Shown: positions 34,776 to 43,274 of the stretch, in pieces
How the letters are laid out: every line of letters begins with the position of its first letter
How positions within the stretch are numbered: the stretch's first letter is position 1
From: Candidatus Poribacteria bacterium
Lineage (GTDB): Bacteria > Poribacteria > WGA-4E > WGA-3G
Direction of reading: 5' to 3'
NCBI GenBank assembly: GCA_958295945.1
Contig: OY282386.1
Location: 3,156,204-3,220,203, forward strand
Length of the DNA stretch: 64,000 nt
Notes under the pieces: generated by a model
Databases searched by the model: none
Told to the model about the DNA's origin: nothing
What the model saw: the letters and a program-made list of their open reading frames with translations, nothing else
Made by a program: the position numbers and the translations under genes

Positions 34776-35222
34776 ATGAATCAAGAATATAAATATAAAA
34801 AAATGCATCTTGATAAAGAGGTAATCAGACATATACTTAAAGATGAACTACCTGCATCAATGTATGGATTTTCTGTGCAAGAAGTTCAAGACAGAATAGT
34901 GAAATATCATGAACAATGTGGAGGAAAACCGGCATCGATTAAAGATATTTCTACTGCTGTATATAATGTGTTGGATGAATTAATTGAATCTGGGAAGTTT
35001 CAAGATAGTAAGGGATCCAAATTCCGTTATTATCGATCAGTTGAAAACGATGACAACAGCAAGGATGGTAATATTCTTAAGGAATTGTTAGGAGTTGTAA
35101 CAGGGGATTGTAGTATTTTACACAAGCACATAGAAACACTTAAGAGACTGATTGAAGAACTTGAAAAACGAAAATCTGAATTACAAGAGATTCAGGACAA
35201 ATACGAATTCCCTTATAAATGA
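34776..35222 (+). CDS. Small partner protein of the methyltransferase-HNH gene
   Basis: 148 residues. The first half (DKEVIRHILKDELPASMYGFSVQEVQDRIVKYHEQCGGKPASIKDISTAVYNVLDELIESGKF) looks like a winged-helix or similar alpha-helical domain; the last 40 residues form a coiled coil (LHKHIETLKRLIEELEKRKSELQEIQDKY). TTGGAGA lies 5 nt before ATG 34776, so I prefer it to a start 21 nt earlier. The stop overlaps the next ATG (ATGA), which means translational coupling. It may regulate or join with the methyltransferase-nuclease. Confidence 0.55.
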   Translation: MNQEYKYKKMHLDKEVIRHILKDELPASMYGFSVQEVQDRIVKYHEQCGGKPASIKDISTAVYNVLDELIESGKFQDSKGSKFRYYRSVENDDNSKDGNILKELLGVVTGDCSILHKHIETLKRLIEELEKRKSELQEIQDKYEFPYK

Positions 35223-36601
35223 ACGTCCAAAACCGAACCGTATTTTCACATGACAACCTCCCAATCCTACGAGGAATAGACAGTGAGTCTATAGACCTAA
35301 TCTATCTTGACCCGCCGTTTAACTCTAACCGTAACTATGCCGCGCCAATTGGTAGCGCGGCAGCGGGTGCTGCGTTCAAAGACACGTGGACGCTTTCTGA
35401 TGTAGACAACGCATGGCACGGAGAGATAGCCGACCGTGAACCAGCACTCTATCAAGCGATCCATGCAGCAGAGTTGACACACGGCAAAGGCATGAAGTCT
35501 TACCTCATTATGATGGCAGTGCGGTTGTTAGAAATGAAGCGTGTCCTCAAAAACACAGGGAGCATCTATCTGCACTGTGATCCAACTGCCGGCCATTATC
35601 TCAAAGTTATGATGGACAGTATCTTTGGAAAAAGCAACTTCAGGTCCGAGATCACATGGAAACGTGCGACATCTACGCAAAAAGGGTCTCAACATCGCAG
35701 TTTACGGTGGGGCAACAATGCCGACATACTCTTGTTTTATGCAGCATCTAAATCTTCATCGTTACGCCCCGAAAGAGAGTTGACAGAAGAAGAAATCCTG
35801 AAAAAGTTCAAGCACGTTGATGAGAACGGAGAAAGATATTACAACGACTCAGCACATATTTGGAGCACGCCGAATATGGGTGAGCGTCCAAATCTTTGTT
35901 ATGAGTGGCGTGGGTTCGTCAATCCACATCCATCTGGGTGGCGGTTAAGTAAAGAACGTTTGGAAGAAGAATATCAAAAAGGAAATTTCGTGATTCGTCC
36001 TGATGGAAAACTGGAACGGCGGAAGTATTTAAAAGAATACAAAGGGTCGTCCTACGGTAATATATGGGATGACATCCTTCCACCTTCAGGAGAGGAACGT
36101 ATCGACTACCCCACACAAAAACCTGTTGCGTTGTTAGAACGTATCATCAAAGCGAGTAGTAACAAAGACGATATCGTATTAGACCCGTTCTGTGGATGTG
36201 CCACTACATGCGTTGCTGCTGAGCGTCTACAACGCCACTGGATCGGCATAGACATATCACCCAAAGCGGTTGACCTTGTGCGTGCGCGTTTGGAGAAAGA
36301 AGTTGGCATGTTCGGAGATGTTATCCATCGCACCGACATCCCGAAACGGAGTGAACATCTTCCCAATTATCGCACCCACAAACATACTTTGTTCGGTAAA
36401 CAGGAAGGATTATGTAATGGATGTCAGACTCAATTCCCGTTTCGGAATATGACGGTTGACCATATCGTGCCACAATCGCAAGGTGGCACCGACCACGAGG
36501 ATAATTTACAACTGCTCTGCGGTGCATGTAATTCAACGAAAGGCACAGGAACGCAGGCACAACTCATCGCAAAATTGAAACAACAAGGTGTTTTACTCTA
36601 A
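35219..36601 (+). CDS. DNA methyltransferase fused to HNH endonuclease
   Basis: 460 residues. N-terminal domain: beta-class amino-methyltransferase (adenine-N6 or cytosine-N4) with motif IV D31-P-P-F early (LIYLDPPFNSNRNY), a target-recognition middle, then motif X/I regions TQKPVALLERII and LDPFCGCATTCVAAERL (D322). C-terminal about 75 residues: an HNH nuclease with zinc-like cysteines C399-NG-C402 and CGAC, and catalytic VDHIVPQSQGG (D414, H415). Methylation and cutting in one chain is unusual. Function as a compact restriction-modification or phage-type enzyme is inferred. It overlaps its small partner by 4 bp. Confidence 0.85.
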   Translation: MNVQNRTVFSHDNLPILRGIDSESIDLIYLDPPFNSNRNYAAPIGSAAAGAAFKDTWTLSDVDNAWHGEIADREPALYQAIHAAELTHGKGMKSYLIMMAVRLLEMKRVLKNTGSIYLHCDPTAGHYLKVMMDSIFGKSNFRSEITWKRATSTQKGSQHRSLRWGNNADILLFYAASKSSSLRPERELTEEEILKKFKHVDENGERYYNDSAHIWSTPNMGERPNLCYEWRGFVNPHPSGWRLSKERLEEEYQKGNFVIRPDGKLERRKYLKEYKGSSYGNIWDDILPPSGEERIDYPTQKPVALLERIIKASSNKDDIVLDPFCGCATTCVAAERLQRHWIGIDISPKAVDLVRARLEKEVGMFGDVIHRTDIPKRSEHLPNYRTHKHTLFGKQEGLCNGCQTQFPFRNMTVDHIVPQSQGGTDHEDNLQLLCGACNSTKGTGTQAQLIAKLKQQGVLL

Positions 36602-36626
36602 ATAAGGATATAATATGAATTAAGAT

Positions 36627-37345
36627 AACCCAAGTTGCTATTTATATTTGTTGGAGGGGGTTCTACCCCGATTTATAACTTATACCAATTCTAAAAAATA
36701 AAGTCGCATTAGAAGATATATACCAGATTTGTAACGCTAGGTCTCTGTGCCTCACAATGCTAACTTTATCAAAAAATAACGCAATAAACAACCTATGACA
36801 TAAATTGTCCGCATTTAGTATGAGATTGCAAGTAAAAATGGGGTTGTTACGGCAACCCCATTTGTTTAACAAAAAAGTAAATGGTATAAATATTAACGTA
36901 CCTCATGACACTATTCAATTAGGAAAAAGTTTGAATATTCCGACTATCAAAAACCCAACACTTATAATTATACCTATATTCCATTTTAGATGAGAATTTA
37001 AATCTTTACGTATTTCACCTTTAATTGATTGAATTTCTACGCGTAAGTCTGCATGATCTTGTTCATTTTTGATGAAAAGTGATTTAATTTCGGAAAGTTC
37101 TTTCAATACATGGGATTGGAACTCATTGGTATCCATTTTGGAGTCCACGCTTTTATGTTATTGCGTTTTTTGTTACTATAACCTAAGTTGCCACCTTTGT
37201 AGCATAATCTGTTAGATTGTGCCTATAAGTGCGCAAACTAACAGTGGACACTACAAAACTTTCGCAAATAATACACTATTTTGATTAAAACGGTGTCTAC
37301 ATGCCTAAAATAAAATCTTATAGGTAGCAACTTGGGTTACTATAA
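36627..37345. repeat. Dispersed terminal-repeat family AACCCAAGTTGCTACCTAT, probable MITE
   Basis: TAACCCAAGTTGCTA occurs forward at about 36627, as TAACCTAAGTTGCCACC at about 37177, and inverted as ATAGGTAGCAACTTGGGTTA at about 37320-37340. The pair 37175/37345 encloses about 170 bp with no gene, like a MITE. A forward copy (ATAACCCAAGTTGCTACCTAT) also lies at about 1999 and an inverted one at about 40257. A second shared piece, AGGTCTCtGTGCCTCACAATGCTAACTTTATCA, is at about 36740 and 40070. A REP-like dyad TTGGAGGGGGTTCTACCCCGATTT lies near 36650. Confidence 0.55.
36915..37136 (-). CDS. Small coiled-coil, tail-anchored membrane protein
   Basis: 73 residues: MDTNEFQSHVLKELSEIKSLFIKNEQDHADLRVEIQSIKGEIRKDLNSHLKWNIGIIISVGFLIVGIFKLFPN. 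A coiled coil leads to one membrane helix at the C-terminus, the layout of phage haemolysin XhlA-type or similar proteins. A GTG 12 nt upstream could also start it. No ribosome site is convincing and it lies inside a repeat-rich gap, so its reality is uncertain. Confidence 0.4.
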   Translation of the reverse strand: MDTNEFQSHVLKELSEIKSLFIKNEQDHADLRVEIQSIKGEIRKDLNSHLKWNIGIIISVGFLIVGIFKLFPN

Positions 37346-37472
37346 TCACTATACCATGAAAATTAGATGTTGTCAACAAAAATCCAATTGAAATTGGGGT
37401 TATTTAGTTTTAGTATTTTTGTTTAATGTTATTCACAAACGTTAAATTAATTATAGGTTTGTCCTCCTATTT

Positions 37473-37630
37473 GTCTGAACCAGGATTTTCAGGATTAGTA
37501 GATTTGCAGGATTATGAGTTTGGTTTGCAAAGTTCCTATTCCCACTTTGACGTTTATTCTTTGGATGGCACTTTGATGTTTCAGACTCTTATCCTGGAAA
37601 TCTACTAATCCTGAAAATCCTGGTTCTGAC
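37473..37630. repeat. Long inverted repeat GAACCAGGATTTTCAGGATTAGTAGATTT
   Basis: About 42 bp at 37473-37514 and its near-exact complement at 37588-37630, around about 73 bp of loop. A third copy is at 39962-40001, near the other end of the toxin-antitoxin genes. An internal CAGGATTnnCAGGATTAG beat repeats within it. These belong to a known type of intergenic direct-repeat sequence, with unknown role. Confidence 0.75.
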
Positions 37631-37756
37631 AAGAATCAATAAACCCACTAAATCCAGTGATGAGTCCGACTCAGGGACTTAACATTAAGTTAACGACTTG
37701 TGCCAGTTAACAATTTGTTTTCAAAGTTTTCACATATATTAGGTTTATAGGACACA

Positions 37757-37831
37757 CATATCGTCCCTACGGGACTAAAGAGGTGTATTATGACGTTTTT
37801 CTATAAACATATCGTCCCTACGGGACTAAAG
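37757..37831. repeat. Direct pair of short palindromes (ATCGTCCCTACGGGACT)
   Basis: Two identical 24-bp units CATATCGTCCCTACGGGAC-TAAAG at 37757-37780 and 37808-37831, 51 bp apart. The core GTCCC-TAC-GGGAC is a hairpin. The pair spacing is close to the 49 bp of the unrelated pair at 2060-2134. Too few units and too irregular for a CRISPR array. The rest of 37632-38164 carries no gene I can support. Confidence 0.75.
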
Positions 37832-38164
37832 ACCGTTCAAAGAAAAAGAAATGTCCTTAAACATCCTCTTTATGTGAAACTATATTTAACATTAAGTTAT
37901 TTAGCACAACTCGTGAATGTGATAAAAAACGGACAAAAACCGAAAACTAAAGAACCCTGAACCACTTCATTTTTCATTGAAATTTAAATTTCCAAGTGAT
38001 ATAATACCTAAAAATTATGATGATCCGAATTAATACTTAAACAGCATATCGGCAAAAACATACTTAATCAAACGATATTTATATGAGTCTTGAAAGAAGT
38101 AAAGATGTCAGGTTCACATCCAAAAGATCGCACCGTCAACACCAAAAAGGTTATGTGGTGAATT

Positions 38165-39322
38165 ATGCGTGAGAAAATTGCAAATGTTAACCACTACCTT
38201 CTTGAATGGGCTAGAGATAAATCTGGTTATTCTTTGGAGGATATTGCCAAATACTTTGGTAAAGAAAAAGAATGTATAGAAGATTGGGAGTCAGGAATAG
38301 ATTTCCCAACTTATATCCAACTTGAAAAATTAGCATCTAAATATGAACGTTCTATAGCATTCTTTTTTATGCAATCACCTCCAGAAGATGAAGAAAATCT
38401 TGAAGATAAAGTTATGCTAAGGTCTTCAGAAATTAAAAAATTGAGCCCAAAAATATATAGTTTATATCGACAGGCTTTTTCTAGACAAATTGCACTACAG
38501 GAACTTTTTGGAAAAGATGACTTTGTAGAACATAAAATTTTAAATGATATTAAGCATGCACGCAATGAGCATTTTGCCCAACTCGCTGCAGAGGTTAGGG
38601 ATTATATAGGTGTGTCTATTGAAAGCCAGATGTCTTGGGGAGATACAAAAATAGCAATATCTAGATGGAGAGATGAAATCCAATATAAAGGTATTTTCGT
38701 TTTTAAAGAAGCTTTTGAAGACAACAAAGTAGATGGGTTTTGTTTATCACATGATGTATTTCCTTTAATTTACCTAAATAATACAAATGCTGAAAATAGG
38801 CAAATATTTACTTTGTTTCATGAATTGGCACATATTTTATTAGGAAATAATGGAATTACAAGTGATTTAACCTTTGAAGTTAGTAATGACGAGCAATTTT
38901 GCAACCAGTTTGCATCAGAGTTTTTAGTCCCATTTGAACATTTTGATAAACACTCTGGATCTGTTGAATATAGCGATAAAGTAGCAAAAGAATTAGCAGA
39001 TGATTACAAAGTAAGTTCTCAAGTAATTCTGTATAAATTTCTACAGAAAGGTACAATATCAGAAACATGTTTTAGAAACAAGTTATCTGAATGGATAAGT
39101 ATAGGTAAAAGTAAGTATAAAAACAGCGAGTCTTATTCAGGAGGTGGAAATTATTTCTATAATCAAATTATGTATTTAGGTCAACACTTTTTAACACTTG
39201 CATTTAAAAAGTACTATGAAGGCAAATGCTCTTCGGATGATCTCGCAAGTTATTTCAATATCAAGGAAAAGAATTTATCTAAACTTGAGGATACTTTTAT
39301 ACAAAGGATAGCAAATGCATGA
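38165..39322 (+). CDS. ImmA/IrrE-family metallopeptidase with Xre-type DNA-binding domain
   Basis: 385 residues. Residues 5-60 form a helix-turn-helix domain (LLEWARDKSGYSLEDIAKYFGKEKECIEDWESG...PTYIQLEKLASKYERSIAFFF). The C-terminal half is the IrrE/ImmA zinc peptidase with H219-E220-LAH223 (FTLFHELAHILLG) and NQFASEFLVP. Paired with a DUF4411 PIN protein downstream (ATGA overlap), it corresponds to a recognised Xre-COG2856 toxin-antitoxin arrangement in which this protein would be the antitoxin and repressor. AT-rich, as are the genes around. Confidence 0.85.
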   Translation: MREKIANVNHYLLEWARDKSGYSLEDIAKYFGKEKECIEDWESGIDFPTYIQLEKLASKYERSIAFFFMQSPPEDEENLEDKVMLRSSEIKKLSPKIYSLYRQAFSRQIALQELFGKDDFVEHKILNDIKHARNEHFAQLAAEVRDYIGVSIESQMSWGDTKIAISRWRDEIQYKGIFVFKEAFEDNKVDGFCLSHDVFPLIYLNNTNAENRQIFTLFHELAHILLGNNGITSDLTFEVSNDEQFCNQFASEFLVPFEHFDKHSGSVEYSDKVAKELADDYKVSSQVILYKFLQKGTISETCFRNKLSEWISIGKSKYKNSESYSGGGNYFYNQIMYLGQHFLTLAFKKYYEGKCSSDDLASYFNIKEKNLSKLEDTFIQRIANA

Positions 39323-39788
39323 GTTACGTGTTTGATACAAACAGTATTTCTACTTTGAGATTTATTTTTCAAAGTCGGTTTTTAAATTTTTGGAGAGATA
39401 TGCAAGATTGTGTAAGTCGCAATAAAATAATTTCAACAAGAGAAGTAAAAAATGAACTTGATGTAAAATTTCAAAGCGATGAACAGGTACAAAAATGGAT
39501 AACAGAAATGATGTATTCCTTACTCCAGCATTAGCAGAAACTACTATTGTTGAACGCATTTTGTCACATAGCAAGTTTAAAGGATTATTAGATGCTAAAG
39601 CACTCTTGCGAGGCCCATATTTTGCAGATCCTTTTATTATTGCTTTAGCTAAAGTAAAAAATGCCTGCGTTGTTACTCAGGAAACTAAAAAAGATCATGG
39701 TATAGCTATACCAAATGTATGTGAGGAATTTAAAGTTAAATGTACAAACCTTGAAGGGTTTATGGTTATGGAAAATATGGAGTACTAA
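39319..39788 (+). pseudogene. DUF4411 PIN-type toxin, frameshifted
   Basis: Two frames cover one protein. Frame one (39319-39534) gives MSYVFDTNSISTLRFIFQSRFLNFWRDMQ...KIISTREVKNELDVKFQSDEQVQKWITE; frame two (from about 39495) gives NDVFLTPALAETTIVERILSHSKFKGLLDAKALLRGPYFADPFIIALAKVKNACVVTQETKKDHGIAIPNVCEEF...CTNLEGFM. Together they make the DUF4411 family with PIN acidic residues (FDTNS, TREVKNEL, ADPF). The break is at GAAATGATG near 39508-39516, where one more A would restore WITENNDVF. A one-base deletion in an A run, an assembly error, or programmed frameshifting are all possible. Confidence 0.7.
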
Positions 39789-40329
39789 AAATATAAAACT
39801 GGTTGTTATAACTATTCAGAGATTTTTGCATCACTGCATAAACCTGTAAAAACCCGTCCAAAACCGGTCCCCACTTATTCCTATACATTCAACTATGACA
39901 GAAATTTATTCCTCTCTTAGTGCAATTCTAAAGCCCAAAACTACTTATTGCGTTTTCTTTTGTCTGAACCAGGATTTTCAGGATTAGTAGATTTCCAGGA
40001 TTTCGCTTAGCAAAGGTGTTTTTTCTGTAGCGCGAGGTCTCCGGGGAATGCCATAAAGGCATTCATACCGTTGATTTGGTGCCTCACAATGCTAACTTTA
40101 TCAGAAAGATACGAATCAAGCTAATATGGTATAGTGGATTTTACAATTAACTTGACATTACGAGTTGTAGAAGGAACTCCGATTCTCGGTCTATCGCGAT
40201 TCGGAGATCGCTCGGACAGATGATTTGTCAACTTATTTTGATAATTCACTATATAAGTAGCAACTTAGGTTAATATAATAAACTCCCGAGCTATTTGGAA
40301 CACAAACACTTTTGATGGAGATTAACCCG
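39789..40329. repeat. Repeat-rich intergenic region
   Basis: Carries the third copy of the GAACCAGGATTTTCAGG repeat (39962-40001), a palindrome GAATGCCATAAAGGCATTC (about 40047-40065), the GTGCCTCACAATGCTAAC piece shared with 36740, and an inverted TAGCAACTTAGGTTA end at about 40257. No gene seen. Confidence 0.6.
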
Positions 40330-40974
40330 ATGCAATACGACAAAAACAGATACAAAATATGGGCACTACCTAATCCTCTGGTCTTATTCTGGATATTAAA
40401 CCCGGGTGCGGTAATCAATGAACTGATTTTGGGGCAACGGTTGCCAAAGATAATGTTGATAGACAAGGAGAGCGATTCACCTTTGAATGAACGTTGTTAT
40501 GTTCCATGTCCCCACTGCGAAACACTAAATGATGGTCGTGTATGGGCAAAAGCACATGCATTAGGACATTGGTTCGGACTTGTTTGTCCAAATTGCCATC
40601 AAATAATTCCGTGTCTATGGAGCTTATGGAGTTATGTTATATTAGCCGTTACTTATCCATTGTGGTCCGTCCCCGCCCGGTTCTTCCGTGATAGATGGAT
40701 AGAGAAAGAAAAAGAAAGATTGGCAAAAGTTCTTGAACGTCCTTTAGTTCAAGCAAAGGACACAAGTTGGTATTTAATATGGACTTTCTTATGGGGCGGA
40801 TATATGTGGTTGGTGATGGCGGTTATTCCTGAGGTGTGGGATGTCTTGAATGGAAAAGAGTGGGATTTGATGATGTTGTTTGTTATCGAGGTGCCATTAT
40901 GGTTGGTAGCAGGTTTCGGATTGGGATTGTGGATTCAATTTGACATGAATAAGAAGGGGAAAAGGAGAGACTAA
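40330..40974 (+). CDS. Zinc-ribbon membrane protein, function unknown
   Basis: 214 residues. Residues about 58-95 contain two CxxC pairs (CPHC and CPNC) forming a zinc ribbon, CYVPCPHCETLNDGRVWAKAH...LVCPNCHQIIPC. Two or more membrane helices follow (LWSYVILAVTYPLW, WYLIWTFLWGGYMWLVMAVIPEVW, LLFVIEVPLWLVAGFGLGLW). GGAG lies 8 nt before ATG 40330; frames starting a few codons earlier are less likely. Family not identified by me. Confidence 0.6.
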   Translation: MQYDKNRYKIWALPNPLVLFWILNPGAVINELILGQRLPKIMLIDKESDSPLNERCYVPCPHCETLNDGRVWAKAHALGHWFGLVCPNCHQIIPCLWSLWSYVILAVTYPLWSVPARFFRDRWIEKEKERLAKVLERPLVQAKDTSWYLIWTFLWGGYMWLVMAVIPEVWDVLNGKEWDLMMLFVIEVPLWLVAGFGLGLWIQFDMNKKGKRRD

Positions 40975-41029
40975 ATCCTTGCATACATATAACGGATTGA
41001 ATGAACAAGGTGTATTGGACTAAAAATAT

Positions 41030-41632
41030 ATGATTGCAATTATAGACTACAAAGCAGGCAACCTAACAAGCGTTGCCCGCGCTTTGGACAGCCTCGGCTA
41101 CGAAAACCGAATCACAGATGATAAAGAGACCATTTTATCCGCAGAACGCGTCATCTTCCCTGGAGTCGGTGCTGCAAAAGCAACTATGGAAAATCTGCAG
41201 AAAGGCTCTCTCGACGAAGTGCTCCTCAAATTTTATGAGTCCGGCAAACCTATGTTAGGTATCTGTATCGGTATACAAATCCTTTTTGAACATAGTGAGG
41301 AAGAGGATACCAAATGCCTTGGACTACTTCACGGTTTTGTCAAGAAGTATCCTTCTGAAAAGCACTTAAAAGTTCCTCAAATCGGATGGAATGAAGTTTG
41401 GCAAGTACAACAGCATAAGATCTTTGACGGTGTGCCTAATCCTGCACACTTTTACTTTGTCAACTCTTATTTTCCTGTTCCCGATGATGAGCAAACTACT
41501 ATTGGAAAAACAACTTACGGTCTTGAGTTTTGTAGCGCGATTGCACATAATAATCTTATTGCAACACAATTTCATTTGGAGAAAAGCGGTCGCGTCGGTT
41601 TGAAAATGTTGTCAAATTTCTTGAAATTATAA
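41030..41632 (+). CDS. hisH: Imidazole glycerol phosphate synthase, glutamine amidotransferase subunit
   Basis: Provides ammonia from glutamine to HisF in histidine biosynthesis. The 200-residue class I amidotransferase has IIDYKAGNLTSVARAL, the nucleophile in LGICIGIQILFE, VPQIGWNEV, HFYFVNSYFP and QFHLEKSGRVGLKML with the catalytic His and Glu. Strongly HisH. No other his genes are in the window, so it stands alone. An isolated hisH can also serve a sugar-modification pathway with a HisF-like partner (as in WbpY/WbpZ-type systems), which cannot be excluded. Confidence 0.93.
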   Translation: MIAIIDYKAGNLTSVARALDSLGYENRITDDKETILSAERVIFPGVGAAKATMENLQKGSLDEVLLKFYESGKPMLGICIGIQILFEHSEEEDTKCLGLLHGFVKKYPSEKHLKVPQIGWNEVWQVQQHKIFDGVPNPAHFYFVNSYFPVPDDEQTTIGKTTYGLEFCSAIAHNNLIATQFHLEKSGRVGLKMLSNFLKL

Positions 41633-41667
41633 GATCAAGTCCTTCGTAAACGGCACGTAGATGACTC

Positions 41668-43233
41668 ATGAAAACTATATTTTTAGCACTCGGTGTGCTA
41701 TGTGCCAATGTAATTGTATACGTATCGGGAGCACATCAGTATTATTTCACCGTTTCACACCTTTATTACGGTGTAATATTGTTAGCCGCCATATACGGTA
41801 ATACACGCAATCAGAACTTATTACTCGGATTGACAACTGCTGCAAATTGGGTGTATGCCTTACAGCATCCAAAACAGTTTGAGAGTTTTGCCGTAGCGTT
41901 TCTATATCCGATTGTAGCGTTTGTTTTTGTTAGGACAATACGCCAACTACGGATACAACGATTGGATCGCGCCAAAGAAGTTGATCGAGTCAGTAGCGAA
42001 AAATCAACATTAGAAAAGCGGGTGCGTGACTTGTCCATCGTCTTTGAGGTGAGCCAAGCAGCAAATGCTGCTCTTGAACTTGAGGAACTATTTCACCGAA
42101 TTATTGAAATCCTCTCTGAACGACTCGGCATATATCGTGGCACATTAAACCTTTATGAAAATGGTCAGGTGGTAAAATCGGTAAATGCTGTCTTAGGATT
42201 AACTGAAGCGGAACAAAAACGTGGGACAGATCACCAAATAGAAGAATTCGAGCGAGAGGTATTGGCAGATGGCAAAGCGAAGGGTGTTCCGAGAACCCGG
42301 ATTCCACGCACCTCCATTAAACTTTTTCCGCTCGACCTTATTGAATCTAAAGACAATATTGCCTTTTGGGTGCTACCTGTGTTTGTTGAGGAAAGAGTCA
42401 TTGGCACATTGATTATTGACAAAGCGAAAGATGAACTCTCTGCCGCCGAAGATGAACAAGTGCTAACAATCATCGCCTCAATCATCGCGCAACGGGTCAA
42501 GATCAAACAGACAATTGATGCATTAGTCCAATCCGAACGTTTAGCTGCACTGGGTAAACTAGTAACAACAATTGCTCACGAGGTGCGAAATCCACTTGGC
42601 AGCATCCGACTAGCAACTCAACTTCTCAGCGAACCTTTTGATAGGTTTTCACCCCTATCCAAAGAGGAGCAAGCTGAAATTGATGAATACACGTCAATTA
42701 TAATCAAAGAAGTTGATAGACTTAACCGATCTATTGAGCAGCTGCTTGCCTTCGGTAAACCGGCAATAGCGGATGCCGAACTTTGCAATATTGAAAAATT
42801 ACTTGAAAACTGTCTTGCTACGTATCAAGCGGAATTAGAACGACATAACATTGATGTCGTTAGAGATTACGCCGAATGTCCACCCGTGAAAATAAATCAG
42901 GATGGGATAACTCAGGTCATTTTCAACCTTTTTTCTAACGCAATTGAAGCGATGGAAATAGGTGGGACGCTAACAGTTAACACTTACACACAAGAAAAAA
43001 CTAAAACAGTGAACATTCGAATACAAGATACTGGACCGGGTATTTCACAGAATGAAATACCACATCTGTTTGATGCGTTCTATACAACTAAACAGAAGGG
43101 AACCGGACTTGGTCTATACATAAGCCAAAAGATATTGGGACTCCACGGTGGGAGCATAGAAGTAGATAAAAACCTATCTACTGGTACTGCATTTGTTCTA
43201 ACGCTACCTTGTAACTTAGAACCTTGCATGTAG
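41668..43233 (+). CDS. Sensor histidine kinase with GAF domain
   Basis: 521 residues: three or four N-terminal membrane helices (residues 1-90), a short coiled coil, a GAF-like sensor domain (about 130-290; LEELFHRIIEILSERLGIYRGTLNLYE...FWVLPVFVEERVIGTLIIDKAKD), a HisKA dimer helix with phospho-acceptor H304 (TIAHEVRNPLGSIRLATQLL) and an HATPase domain with NLFSNAIEAM, DTGPGIS and GTGLGLYISQKILGLHGG. This is a class I NtrB-like kinase. It lies 41 bp before the sigma-54 activator gene, with which it forms a two-component pair. Confidence 0.92.
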   Translation: MKTIFLALGVLCANVIVYVSGAHQYYFTVSHLYYGVILLAAIYGNTRNQNLLLGLTTAANWVYALQHPKQFESFAVAFLYPIVAFVFVRTIRQLRIQRLDRAKEVDRVSSEKSTLEKRVRDLSIVFEVSQAANAALELEELFHRIIEILSERLGIYRGTLNLYENGQVVKSVNAVLGLTEAEQKRGTDHQIEEFEREVLADGKAKGVPRTRIPRTSIKLFPLDLIESKDNIAFWVLPVFVEERVIGTLIIDKAKDELSAAEDEQVLTIIASIIAQRVKIKQTIDALVQSERLAALGKLVTTIAHEVRNPLGSIRLATQLLSEPFDRFSPLSKEEQAEIDEYTSIIIKEVDRLNRSIEQLLAFGKPAIADAELCNIEKLLENCLATYQAELERHNIDVVRDYAECPPVKINQDGITQVIFNLFSNAIEAMEIGGTLTVNTYTQEKTKTVNIRIQDTGPGISQNEIPHLFDAFYTTKQKGTGLGLYISQKILGLHGGSIEVDKNLSTGTAFVLTLPCNLEPCM

Positions 43234-43274
43234 GTGCATATTGTAAAGTTGTTGATCAAAAGGAAACATAATTC

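Noticed and set aside
37426-37608. 60-codon ORF in the inverted repeat
   Set aside because: It is wholly made of the GAACCAGGATTTTCAGG repeat and its loop.
37757-37831. Possible CRISPR array from two identical palindromic repeats
   Set aside because: Only two units, no further repeat on either side, no cas genes in the window, and the same paired pattern exists at 2060 with another sequence.
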